Below the pieces are notes generated by a model. That model worked only from the letters and a program-made list of their open reading frames with translations, made no database searches and was not told where the DNA came from. From Fimbriiglobus sp. (GTDB lineage: Bacteria > Planctomycetota > Planctomycetia > Gemmatales > Gemmataceae), in assembly GCA_025352585.1 (NCBI GenBank), contig JANXTD010000217.1:1-5307 (forward strand): 5,307 nucleotides of DNA. The letters run 5' to 3'. This document shows positions 1 through 5,307 of this stretch, piece by piece; the first letter of the stretch is position 1, and each line of letters opens with the position of its first letter. The position numbers were made by a program, and so were the translations under genes.

Positions 1-9
1 CGGGGTTGC

Positions 10-37
10 GACACCCCACACCCGAAACCCGACACCC
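10..37 (-). repeat. Four tandem heptamers, G-quadruplex-capable on the transcript strand
   Basis: Read on the plus strand, four 7-nt units follow one another: gacaccc, cacaccc, gaaaccc, gacaccc (consensus GACACCC). On the minus strand, which is the mlaF transcript strand, this gives four runs of at least three G separated by 4-nt spacers (TGTC, TTTC, TGTG). That is the classic G3-N1-7 quadruplex pattern. The block starts 5 nt after the mlaF stop codon, so it would sit at the start of the 3' untranslated RNA or in the spacer before the next gene. The repeat is directly visible; quadruplex folding and any role in transcription end or mRNA stability are inference. Confidence 0.75.
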
Positions 38-42
38 GAAGG

Positions 43-858
43 TCAGCGCGCCGCGTCGGCTTCCAAGCGCAGTTCTGACAGCCGGTCGCGGGCTTCTCCC
101 TCGACGAACTGCCGCACGCGCGGGTTCAGGCTCGTCAGCAGTTTCTGCGGCGGGCCGTCGTACAGAACCTGCGGCTCGCCGGGGGCCAGGCGGGCCAGCG
201 GGTACAGCATCACGACGCGGTCGGCGACCTTGTGGACGGTGCGCATCTCGTGCGTCACGACGACGCTCGTCACCGGCCGCCGCGAGCGGGTTTGCAGGAT
301 CAACTCGTTGATCACGTCGGTCATGATCGGGTCGAGGCCCGTCGTCGGCTCGTCGTACAGCATCACCTCGGGGTCGATCGCCAACGCCCGCGCCAGGCCG
401 ACGCGCTTGCGCATGCCGCCGGACAACTCCGTCGGCATCTTGACTTCGACGGCCGCCGGCAAGCCGACTTCGAGGAGGCGTTCGCGGACGCGGTCGCGGA
501 TTTCCGTCTCGCGCAGTTCGCCCTTGGCACGCAGGCCGAAGGCGACGTTGTCGAACACGCTGAGGCTGTCGAAGAGGGCCGCTTGCTGGAACAGGAAGCC
601 GACGTGCAGCCGCATCGCGGTTAACTCACGCTCGCGCATCGCCCGCACCGACTTGCCGTTGAAATAAACCTCGCCGGTCGTCGGCGTCAGCAGGCCGACG
701 ATGAGTTTGAGCGTCACCGACTTGCCGCAACCGCTCTCGCCGATGAGTACGAGGGTTTGCTGCGGGTAAACGTCGAGTGTAATGCGCGACAGGACGTGCT
801 GCGGGCCGAAGCTCACGGACACGTCGTCGAGGCGAATCAGGGGGGCGGCCGTCGCCAT
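43..858 (-). CDS. mlaF: MlaF-type ABC transporter ATP-binding protein (phospholipid/MCE transport)
   Basis: This 271-aa protein is a cytoplasmic ABC ATPase that should power lipid movement between inner and outer membrane together with an MlaE permease. Motifs in order: Walker A GESGCGKS at residues 40-47, Q-loop FLFQQ near 88-92, signature LSGGM at 145-149 followed by RKRVGLARAL, Walker B VMLYDEP near 165-171 with catalytic Glu170, D-loop GLD, and the switch His203 in VTHEM. The C-terminal PRVRQFVEG (246-254) is typical of the Mla subfamily. The ATG at 858 was chosen because residues before it lack homology to any ABC fold and a GGAG site lies 6 nt upstream; an open frame continues to 1110, but it overlaps mlaE. 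The stretch after the H-loop (about 217-235) is some 8 residues longer than I recall in E. coli MlaF. The gene lies 17 nt downstream of mlaE, and the MCE-domain partner is not in view. Confidence 0.93.
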   Translation of the reverse strand: MATAAPLIRLDDVSVSFGPQHVLSRITLDVYPQQTLVLIGESGCGKSVTLKLIVGLLTPTTGEVYFNGKSVRAMRERELTAMRLHVGFLFQQAALFDSLSVFDNVAFGLRAKGELRETEIRDRVRERLLEVGLPAAVEVKMPTELSGGMRKRVGLARALAIDPEVMLYDEPTTGLDPIMTDVINELILQTRSRRPVTSVVVTHEMRTVHKVADRVVMLYPLARLAPGEPQVLYDGPPQKLLTSLNPRVRQFVEGEARDRLSELRLEADAAR

Positions 859-864
859 CGCTTG

Positions 865-868
865 CTCC
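865..868 (-). promoter_or_regulatory. Shine-Dalgarno site for mlaF
   Basis: On the minus strand GGAG is followed by six bases and then the ATG at 858. It sits in the 17-nt gap after the mlaE TAA. It supports the shorter mlaF start rather than the longer upstream frame that overlaps mlaE. Confidence 0.7.
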
Positions 869-875
869 GGGGGCG

Positions 876-1784
876 TTACGCGATGCGCGAGGTGACGACG
901 GGGAAGAAGACGTTGCCGAGCGTGTTGAACAGCAGCCCCAGCACGAAGTCGATGACGAGCACGGCGACGAACGACAACACGAAGCCCTCGGTCGCCGCCC
1001 GGCCGACGCCCTCGGCCCCGGCGCGGCTGTTCACACCCCGGTGGCAGCAGATCAGTGACAGCACCCCGCCGAAGACGACCGACTTGAACAGGCCGACGAA
1101 CAGGTCCCAAAGCGTGACGAAATTGGCCGTGTGCCGCCAGTAGTGGAAGCCGTCGATCTGGAAGACCTTGAGCGCGATGAAGGTACTGCCGACGATCCCC
1201 AGGGCGTCGGCGACGACGGTCAGTAACGGGATCATGACCACGCAGGCTAGGAAGCGTGGGGCGACGAGGAACTTCACCGGGTCCACGCCCAGGCAGGCCA
1301 GGGCGTCGATCTGCTCGGTGACGCGCATCGTCGCCAGCTGCGCGGCCATCGCCGTGCCGACGCGGCCGGCCAGCATCACCGCCGCCAGCACCGGGCCGAG
1401 TTCGCGGATGATCGACATGTGGATGACCGCCCCCAGCGACGTGTCGAGGCCGATGGTGTGGAACTGGTTGTACGCCTGCACGGCCAGGACCATGCCGATG
1501 AACACGCCAGTGATCCCGACGACCCCGAAACTGCCGACGCCGATCTCGACGCAGGCCCGCAGGAACTCCGAGCGCTTCATGTGCTTCGTGAACACGCCCG
1601 AGGTCGCCCGCAGGGAGAACAGCGTCCAGTCTCCCAGGCCGACGAAGGCGTCGAGGACAGGACCGAGCAGCGACGCGGCCAACGCCCGCGCGGCTGATGG
1701 CGCGGCGACGGCGTCGTCGGCGGGCACTTCAGCGGTGGCGGCGTCGGCGGACATGCGGGGCCATGCGGGTGCGGGGGTTTCCAC
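876..1784 (-). CDS. mlaE: MlaE-type ABC transporter permease (phospholipid/MCE transport)
   Basis: This 302-aa inner-membrane permease is of the MlaE/YrbE family, the transmembrane partner of MlaF in MCE lipid transporters. The core is clear: several hydrophobic helices (about 84-104, 129-148, 178-205, 228-246, 266-288) and the family-diagnostic block ELGPVLAAVMLAGRVG at 128-143, followed by ATMRVTEQIDAL to residue 162, the coupling region that contacts the ATPase. A second conserved block, GAEGVGRAATEGFV, lies at 256-269. The start at 1784 is GTG; an in-frame ATG at 1754 (residue 11) is equally plausible, and neither has a convincing ribosome site. The first 40 or so residues are Ala/Pro/Asp-rich and exceed the usual roughly 260-aa family length, so the true N-terminus may be shorter. 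The TAA stop is 17 nt before mlaF, which points to co-transcription. Confidence 0.92.
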   Translation of the reverse strand: METPAPAWPRMSADAATAEVPADDAVAAPSAARALAASLLGPVLDAFVGLGDWTLFSLRATSGVFTKHMKRSEFLRACVEIGVGSFGVVGITGVFIGMVLAVQAYNQFHTIGLDTSLGAVIHMSIIRELGPVLAAVMLAGRVGTAMAAQLATMRVTEQIDALACLGVDPVKFLVAPRFLACVVMIPLLTVVADALGIVGSTFIALKVFQIDGFHYWRHTANFVTLWDLFVGLFKSVVFGGVLSLICCHRGVNSRAGAEGVGRAATEGFVLSFVAVLVIDFVLGLLFNTLGNVFFPVVTSRIA

Positions 1785-1788
1785 TCGC

Positions 1789-1824
1789 CGTCACCATCGG
1801 CCCGGCCGCGTGCCGGCGGTGACG
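1789..1824 (-). promoter_or_regulatory. Nested hairpin just upstream of mlaE start
   Basis: A perfect 7-bp inverted repeat, CGTCACC (1789-1795) and GGTGACG (1818-1824), encloses a second 5-bp stem, CCGGC (1802-1806) with GCCGG (1812-1816). The outer stem ends 4 nt before the GTG at 1784 on the minus strand. There is no U-tract, so it does not look like an intrinsic terminator. It could shape translation of mlaE or stabilise a processed mRNA end, but inverted repeats of this size also arise by chance in GC-rich DNA. Confidence 0.35.
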
Positions 1825-1882
1825 ACATCCCCACGGTACCCCGGCCGAGCGACCGCCGCAACCGGCGAAACTGTCGCAACCG

Positions 1883-2719
1883 CTACGGCTTGTCGAACGC
1901 CTTGGCGTCGTGGACTCGCGGTTCGAACTTCGGGAAGGTCCAGTCGGCGAGTTGCTTGCCGCCGACGTTCTGGGCCAGCCGCGACGGCAGCCGCACGCCG
2001 GCCGTCTCCTTGAGTTCCAGGACGACGAACTCCTTGACGACGACTTGCTGACTCTCGCGGCCGTTGAAGGTGATCTGGGCGAGTTCCTTCGTCGCCGGGT
2101 CGAGGTACAGCACCGCTTCGGTGAGGGCGGGGTGCCAGACGCGGACGCCGGGGCAGAGCCGGTCGCCGACCTTCTTCGCCGGCTCGACCGCGACGACGAC
2201 TTCGGGTTCGAGCAGCGGGAAGAGCAGCAGCAGCCACTCTCCGGTGGCGTCGGCCTTGAGGGTTTTCAGGTCGGCGGCGTCGAGGTCGCCGGCGGGGCCG
2301 GGCTGCGGGTTCAGCACCTGCCGCCACGCCTTGTCGCCCGACCAGGAGAAGACGACGGTGTTCAGCCCGGACAGCTCCGCGCGAATCTGGAAGCGGTCGG
2401 GCCAGGCCCCGCGCAACGTCCAGGTCTGCTGCATCGGCTCGAGGTTGTTCGACAGCACCAGGCCGCTGCGGACGTTCTCGAACGAGCGGAACGCCCGGAC
2501 CGCCTCCGGCTTGCCTTTGGTGTGGGCGTTGAGCATCTCGGCGACCAGGGCCTTCGCGGCCGGCTCCGACTGCGCGGGGGCCGCCTTCGCCGGCACTTCG
2601 ACCGGCGCGGTCAACTCGGTGTCGCCGAGTTTCTTGGCCGTGGTGATGCTTCGGGGCGGGTCGCCACAGCCGACGCAACCGAGGGCGACGAGGAGTCCGG
2701 CGAGCCGCGCACGCTTCAT
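1883..2719 (-). CDS. Predicted lipoprotein, possible LolA/RseB-like fold
   Basis: I do not recognise a named family for this 278-aa protein. Residues 1-18 form a short lipoprotein-type signal: positive MKRAR, hydrophobic LAGLLVALG, then Cys15 and Cys18 within GCVGCGD. Either Cys could be lipidated and neither matches the lipobox perfectly. Residues 20-55 are a Pro/Ala/Lys-rich linker, followed by a short helical stretch (56-80). From about 97 onward the pattern suggests beta strands: QTWTLRGAWPDRFQIRAE, then SGDKAWRQ, then LYLDPATKELAQITFNG (204-220), VVVKEFVVLEL, GVRLPSRL and ADWTFPKFE (258-266). This order (strand, 'D.+.W', 'Y.DP.T', 'G..LP', final strand) recalls the half-barrel fold of LolA, RseB and LppX, which bind lipids or lipoproteins; that is inference. 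It lies between panC and mlaE, so it may be an envelope partner of the transporter or simply co-transcribed. The ATG start fits the signal peptide; no Shine-Dalgarno site is visible. Confidence 0.8.
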   Translation of the reverse strand: MKRARLAGLLVALGCVGCGDPPRSITTAKKLGDTELTAPVEVPAKAAPAQSEPAAKALVAEMLNAHTKGKPEAVRAFRSFENVRSGLVLSNNLEPMQQTWTLRGAWPDRFQIRAELSGLNTVVFSWSGDKAWRQVLNPQPGPAGDLDAADLKTLKADATGEWLLLLFPLLEPEVVVAVEPAKKVGDRLCPGVRVWHPALTEAVLYLDPATKELAQITFNGRESQQVVVKEFVVLELKETAGVRLPSRLAQNVGGKQLADWTFPKFEPRVHDAKAFDKP

Positions 2720-2752
2720 GGGGGAGTCTCGGGCAAGGATCGACGCGGGGAA

Positions 2753-3607
2753 TCACGACAGGGTCACGTTATCAATCAGCCGCGTCCGGCCCAGGGACAC
2801 CGCGACCGCCACCAGCGCCGGGCGGTCGAGCCGCGCCACCGGCTGCATCGTCTCGTCGTCCACGACGCTGGCGTAATCGACCCTCGCACCGGGGATCGCC
2901 GCGAGGTCGGCCCGTAACGCCGCTTCGAGCCGCGCCGCGTCCCGCTCGCCGCGGGCGTATCGGTCGCGTGTGGCCAGCAACGCCGCGTAAATGCCCGGCG
3001 CGGCGGCCCGCTCGTCGGACTTGAGGTAGGCGTTGCGCGAACTCATTGCCAGGCCGTCGGCCTCGCGCACCGTCGGGGCGACTTCGACGCGGCCGGGCAC
3101 GTCCAGGTCGGCCACCATGCGGCGGAGGATGCGGACCTGCTGCGCGTCCTTCGCGCCGAACACCGACAGGTCCGGCTGGACGATGTTGAGGAGCTTCAAC
3201 ACGACGGTGCAGACGCCGCGGAAGTGGCCGGGGCGCGACGGTCCGCACAGGTGGTCGCCGAGTTCGCTCACATCGACGTACGCGACCGGTCGGCCGGGGT
3301 ACATCTCGGCGACCGACGGGTGGAACACCAGGTCGGCCCCCGCCTCGCCGCACAGCCGGCGGTCGGCTTCGAGGGCACGCGGGTAGCGGTCGAAGTCTTC
3401 GCCGGGGCCGAACTGCGTCGGGTTTACGAAGACCGACGCGACGACACAGCCCAAAGGCCCGGCGAGCCGGCGGGCGACGCGGACCAACTCGGCGTGCCCG
3501 GCGTGCAACGCCCCCATCGTCGGCACCAAGGCGACGACTCGCCCCGCCGACCGCGCGGCGGCGACGGCGGCCCGCGTCGCGGCGATCGTTTCGGCGACCG
3601 GCACCAT
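2753..3607 (-). CDS. panC: Pantothenate synthetase (pantoate-beta-alanine ligase)
   Basis: This cytoplasmic enzyme joins D-pantoate and beta-alanine, using ATP (via pantoyl-adenylate), to make pantothenate for coenzyme A. At 284 aa it is full length for the family. All hallmark motifs are present: PTMGALHAGH at 29-38 (the HIGH-type nucleotide motif), FVNPTQF at 60-66, GEDFDRYPR at 69-77, EMYP at 101-104, LCGPSRPGHFRGV at 120-132, FGAKDAQQ at 150-157 and READGLAMSSRN at 181-192 (the KMSKS-equivalent). The C-terminal domain (about 195-284) is intact. The ATG at 3607 is 5 nt after the CYTH gene stop, so the two are almost certainly translated from one mRNA; the ribosome site is weak. No panB or panD is visible beside it. 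The lipoprotein gene begins 33 nt downstream. Confidence 0.97.
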   Translation of the reverse strand: MVPVAETIAATRAAVAAARSAGRVVALVPTMGALHAGHAELVRVARRLAGPLGCVVASVFVNPTQFGPGEDFDRYPRALEADRRLCGEAGADLVFHPSVAEMYPGRPVAYVDVSELGDHLCGPSRPGHFRGVCTVVLKLLNIVQPDLSVFGAKDAQQVRILRRMVADLDVPGRVEVAPTVREADGLAMSSRNAYLKSDERAAAPGIYAALLATRDRYARGERDAARLEAALRADLAAIPGARVDYASVVDDETMQPVARLDRPALVAVAVSLGRTRLIDNVTLS

Positions 3608-3612
3608 GCCCG

Positions 3613-4194
3613 TTAGACCCCCGCGTTGACGCGCGTCGTACCGGACTTCGGCTGCAACAGCAGCAGTTCTAGATATGATTTACGCTCGACGACGGTCAGC
3701 TTCAACTCGGCGGCGACACTCAACAGCGCGGCCTCGGCCTTCTGGAAGGTCTCCTCGGGCGTCTGGATCTCCAACTCGACGAAGCGGCCGACGGGGCCCA
3801 CGTCGTCGAAGCAAGCCTCGAAGCAGAAGCCGGCGCGGTGGAATTTGAGCACCTCGCGGCTTTTGGTGACGACCGCGACCGGCATGTAGCCGAGGCAGTG
3901 CAGCATCTTGACGGCCGTGGTGGCCGCGTCCGGTCCGTCGCCGACGCACAGCTCGAGCTCGAGCCGCGACTTGCTCACGCCGGAGCGCTTCGGCCCCTTG
4001 TAAGTCAGCATGTTCATCGTGCCGATGCGGCGCAGTCGGAACGCCTCGTCGGTCTGGGCGAAGTCCCGGTCGGGCGCGTTGAAGTAGTGGTCGGCGTCCT
4101 TGCGCAGCGGCTGCGGCACCGCACCCCACCCCATCAGCGTCTCGCGCACCGGTGCCCAGTCGCTCAACCGGTACTTGTTTTCGACTTCGAGCAT
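3613..4194 (-). CDS. CYTH-domain protein, CyaB-type (class IV adenylate cyclase-like)
   Basis: This 193-aa protein is a single CYTH (triphosphate tunnel) domain. These are cytoplasmic beta-barrels that bind triphosphates with divalent metal; members include CyaB adenylate cyclases, thiamine triphosphatases and tripolyphosphatases. Visible hallmarks: the ExExK motif as E3, E5, K7 (EVENK); basic FRLRR at 52-56; YKGP at 65-68; alternating acids in RLELEL at 77-82; K111 and R113 in TKSREV; FEACFDD at 125-131; FVELEIQ at 138-144 and ERKSYLELL at 170-178. The TYKGPK and SRLELEL strands look closest to the CyaB branch, but substrate cannot be told from sequence alone, so cAMP synthesis is not established. 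The ATG at 4194 places ExExK at the usual extreme N-terminus. It is the first gene of the leftward unit and stops 5 nt before panC. Confidence 0.9.
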   Translation of the reverse strand: MLEVENKYRLSDWAPVRETLMGWGAVPQPLRKDADHYFNAPDRDFAQTDEAFRLRRIGTMNMLTYKGPKRSGVSKSRLELELCVGDGPDAATTAVKMLHCLGYMPVAVVTKSREVLKFHRAGFCFEACFDDVGPVGRFVELEIQTPEETFQKAEAALLSVAAELKLTVVERKSYLELLLLQPKSGTTRVNAGV

Positions 4195-4223
4195 TGCGGG
4201 TTTCCAAACTCTCTCTGCGGGGA

Positions 4224-4233
4224 GTATCGATAC
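4224..4233. promoter_or_regulatory. Perfect 10-bp palindrome, possible operator
   Basis: GTATCGATAC reads the same on both strands. It lies about 30 nt from the CYTH start and 60 nt from the Rieske start, a position where one dimeric regulator could affect both genes. A 4-bp inverted repeat, CCAT-AAA-ATGG (4243-4253), lies 10 nt further on. The palindrome is directly seen; operator function is inference. Confidence 0.35.
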
Positions 4234-4281
4234 GCCACTTCACCATAAAATGGCCCGAACCGTACCAACTCTTTCGGAATC

Positions 4282-4287
4282 GGTGAG
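4282..4287 (+). promoter_or_regulatory. Shine-Dalgarno-like site for the Rieske gene
   Basis: GGTGAG lies 5 nt before the ATG at 4293. It favours that ATG over the TTG codon immediately before it (4290), which is also in frame. Confidence 0.6.
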
Positions 4288-4292
4288 AATTG

Positions 4293-4658
4293 ATGCCTCA
4301 GTCGCAACCGTGGCAAACCGTCGCCCACCTCGACGACCTCGCGCCGGGCGGCAGCTTCCTCGTACTGTTCGCCGGCCGCGACGTGGCCTTGTTTCGCGAG
4401 GGCGACGAAATCTACGCGATCGACGACCGCTGCCCGCACGCTGGGGCGTCGCTGTGCGGGGGTACCGTCGAGGACGGCGTGGTCACCTGCCCGTGGCATT
4501 ATTGGTCGTTCCGCCTGAGGGACGGTGCCTGGACTGGCAACCCCCGCGTCAAGACCGGCACCTACGCCGTGCGCGTGGTTGGCGGCGACATCCAACTCGC
4601 CGCCCCGGCTGTCCCGCCGTCGCCCCGTGAGGATTGTCCGTGCGGGACACAAGTGTGA
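4293..4658 (+). CDS. Rieske [2Fe-2S] ferredoxin-like protein (NirD/dioxygenase-ferredoxin type)
   Basis: This 121-aa soluble protein is a stand-alone Rieske domain, expected to carry one [2Fe-2S] cluster and pass electrons to a partner enzyme. The cluster ligands are plain: Cys47 and His49 in CPHAG, then 16 residues, then Cys66 and His69 in CPWHYWSF, matching CxH-x16-CxxH. The extra cysteines that form the disulfide in bc1-type Rieske proteins are absent from the second loop, so it belongs with low-potential ferredoxins such as nitrite reductase small subunits (NirD) and dioxygenase ferredoxins. There is no signal peptide or membrane helix. A C-terminal CPC (115-117) is unusual and of unknown role. 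No reductase, oxygenase or nitrite reductase large subunit is adjacent, so its partner is unknown. It is divergent from the CYTH gene; the following gene starts 115 nt downstream with no clear terminator between them. Confidence 0.93.
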   Translation: MPQSQPWQTVAHLDDLAPGGSFLVLFAGRDVALFREGDEIYAIDDRCPHAGASLCGGTVEDGVVTCPWHYWSFRLRDGAWTGNPRVKTGTYAVRVVGGDIQLAAPAVPPSPREDCPCGTQV

Positions 4659-4773
4659 CTGGCCAGCGCCGGGCTTTCTCCCCAAGATTGGCGTGTCCTT
4701 TGCGAATGACCCGTTCAGCCACCTGGGCCAGCCGGCCTGGGGCCGACCCTCATGACCCCGGAACCGCGCCGCC

Positions 4774-5307
4774 ATGTCCACCGTGCCCCCGCCGCCGACC
4801 CTGCCGCCGACTCAGCCCCCGCAGTCTGCAATGCTCTCGTCCGGCCCGCCCTCTTCGGAGCGGCCGAACCGGTCGTCCGAAATCAAGCTCGTCAGCCACT
4901 CGATGCTGTTCTACTGGTGGCCGGTCTGGGCCGTCGCGTTCGTCCTCGCGATCGTGACCTGGATGGACGGCACCCGCATGGCCATCGTCCCGAGCGGTAC
5001 GGAGGTCAAGTGGGCCAAGGACGACCAAGGCAACCACACCCGCCAGGTGACGCTGACCTTGCCCAACGACAAGGCGACGCAGTCGCTCAGCGGGGCGTCG
5101 GGGATCAGCGAGAGCAACACATCCAAGGCCGAGACCTACCCGGCGTTCCGACCGCGGATGTCCGAGCAGTCGTGGCCGGGGGCGATCTTCGTCGTCGCGC
5201 TGCTCGTCACGATTTTCGTGACGAACGTGCCACTGCGTGGGCTAATGTCATTCCTCGTCATCGGCCTGATCGTGGTCTTGGCCTTGGTCTTCGCGCTGTT
5301 AGATGTC
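4774..5307 (+). CDS. Proline-rich N-terminus, three-helix membrane protein, 3' end outside window
   Basis: The frame from the ATG at 4774 stays open for 178 codons to the window edge. An in-frame TGA at 4753 bounds it upstream. Residues 4-31 are low-complexity and Pro/Ser-rich (VPPPPTLPPTQPP and on). A first membrane helix lies at about 44-63, led by the aromatic HSMLFYWWPVW. A polar loop of some 70 residues follows (RMAIVPSGTEVKW onward), with a Ser/Thr/Asn-rich middle. Two more helices come at about 136-153 and 157-176, separated by a very short PLRG turn. I know no function. The SHSMLFYWWPVWAV helix resembles conserved hypothetical membrane proteins of planctomycetes as I remember them, but I cannot verify this here. 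The C-terminal part is missing. No strong ribosome site is seen. An alternative start is Met20 (4831), which would drop most of the proline-rich leader. Confidence 0.8.
   Translation, partial: MSTVPPPPTLPPTQPPQSAMLSSGPPSSERPNRSSEIKLVSHSMLFYWWPVWAVAFVLAIVTWMDGTRMAIVPSGTEVKWAKDDQGNHTRQVTLTLPNDKATQSLSGASGISESNTSKAETYPAFRPRMSEQSWPGAIFVVALLVTIFVTNVPLRGLMSFLVIGLIVVLALVFALLDV

Larger units (their letters stand above)
4195..4292. promoter_or_regulatory. Divergent intergenic region with likely promoters
   Basis: These 98 nt separate the leftward CYTH gene and the rightward Rieske gene, so promoters for both should lie here. The stretch is clearly richer in A/T than its surroundings, notably around 4239-4251 (CACCATAAAATG on plus). 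Candidate -10-like elements are TAAAAT on plus (4246-4251) and TATGGT on minus near 4241-4246. I cannot pair either with a strong -35 box, so exact promoters are not assigned. Confidence 0.55.

Noticed and set aside
232..624. Long open frames antisense to mlaF (plus strand, also 230-667)
   Set aside because: They are mirror frames of a clear ABC ATPase in GC-rich DNA, with Arg/Ala/His-rich composition and no recognisable domain.
859..1110. N-terminal extension of mlaF to an upstream start at 1110
   Set aside because: It overlaps the MlaE C-terminus in another frame, is Arg-rich and featureless, and the ATG at 858 has a good GGAG site.
1833..1861. Possible minus-strand promoter before mlaE: TTGCGG, 17-nt spacer, TACCGT
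   Set aside because: The match to a sigma-70 consensus is weak and such matches are frequent by chance; kept only as a thought for a re-start before mlaE.
1791..2756. Minus-strand frame of 321 codons overlapping the lipoprotein
   Set aside because: It is an Arg/Pro/Ala-rich shadow of the lipoprotein frame, which has a signal peptide and balanced composition.
1910..2917. Long plus-strand frames opposite the lipoprotein and panC
   Set aside because: Low-complexity shadow translations with no domain; the opposite strand carries supported genes.
4659..4773. Possible terminator between the Rieske gene and the membrane protein gene
   Set aside because: Several short GGCC/CCGG self-complementary pieces occur near 4724-4743, but no continuous stem followed by a T-run is present.
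4164..4781. Minus-strand frame of 205 codons across the Rieske gene and divergent spacer
   Set aside because: It overlaps the motif-proven Rieske gene and the start of the CYTH gene, and shows no family pattern.
4750..5126. Minus-strand frames of 95 and 71 codons opposite the right-edge gene
   Set aside because: Shadows of the open plus-strand frame, which has clear membrane helices.

Overview
The window is high-GC bacterial DNA. It most resembles a planctomycete, probably of the Gemmata/Gemmataceae type. The reasons are the strong G/C bias at third codon positions, weak or absent Shine-Dalgarno sites at several starts, a short Cys-Gly-rich lipoprotein signal, and a three-helix membrane protein at the right edge of a kind I associate with planctomycetes. 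The assignment is an inference from sequence style, not from a marker gene.

Layout: five genes run leftward on the minus strand from about 4194 to 43. In transcription order they are a CYTH-domain (CyaB-type) protein, pantothenate synthetase PanC, a predicted lipoprotein with a possible LolA-like fold, an MlaE-type permease and an MlaF-type ATPase. Spacing is 5 nt (CYTH to panC), 33 nt (panC to lipoprotein), about 98 nt (lipoprotein to mlaE) and 17 nt (mlaE to mlaF). This fits a single transcription unit, perhaps with a re-start before mlaE, where there is a hairpin. Just beyond the mlaF stop, four tandem heptamers give the transcript strand a canonical G-quadruplex pattern.

A 98-nt, relatively AT-rich divergent intergenic region (4195-4292) separates this unit from two rightward genes. 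It holds a perfect 10-bp palindrome. The rightward genes are a small Rieske [2Fe-2S] ferredoxin-like protein (4293-4658) and, after 115 nt, the 5' part of a proline-rich, three-helix membrane protein that runs off the right edge (4774-5307).

Working together: MlaE and MlaF are the membrane and ATPase parts of an MCE-type lipid transporter of the Gram-negative envelope. The MCE substrate-binding subunit (MlaD) is not in the window and may lie to the left. The upstream lipoprotein could be an envelope partner, but this rests only on position and a faint fold resemblance. PanC makes pantothenate for coenzyme A; its tight link to the CYTH gene looks like co-transcription without an obvious shared pathway. 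I see no mobile element, CRISPR array, RNA gene or clearly new defence or biosynthetic system. The window is mostly ordinary core genome, with a few local features worth checking.
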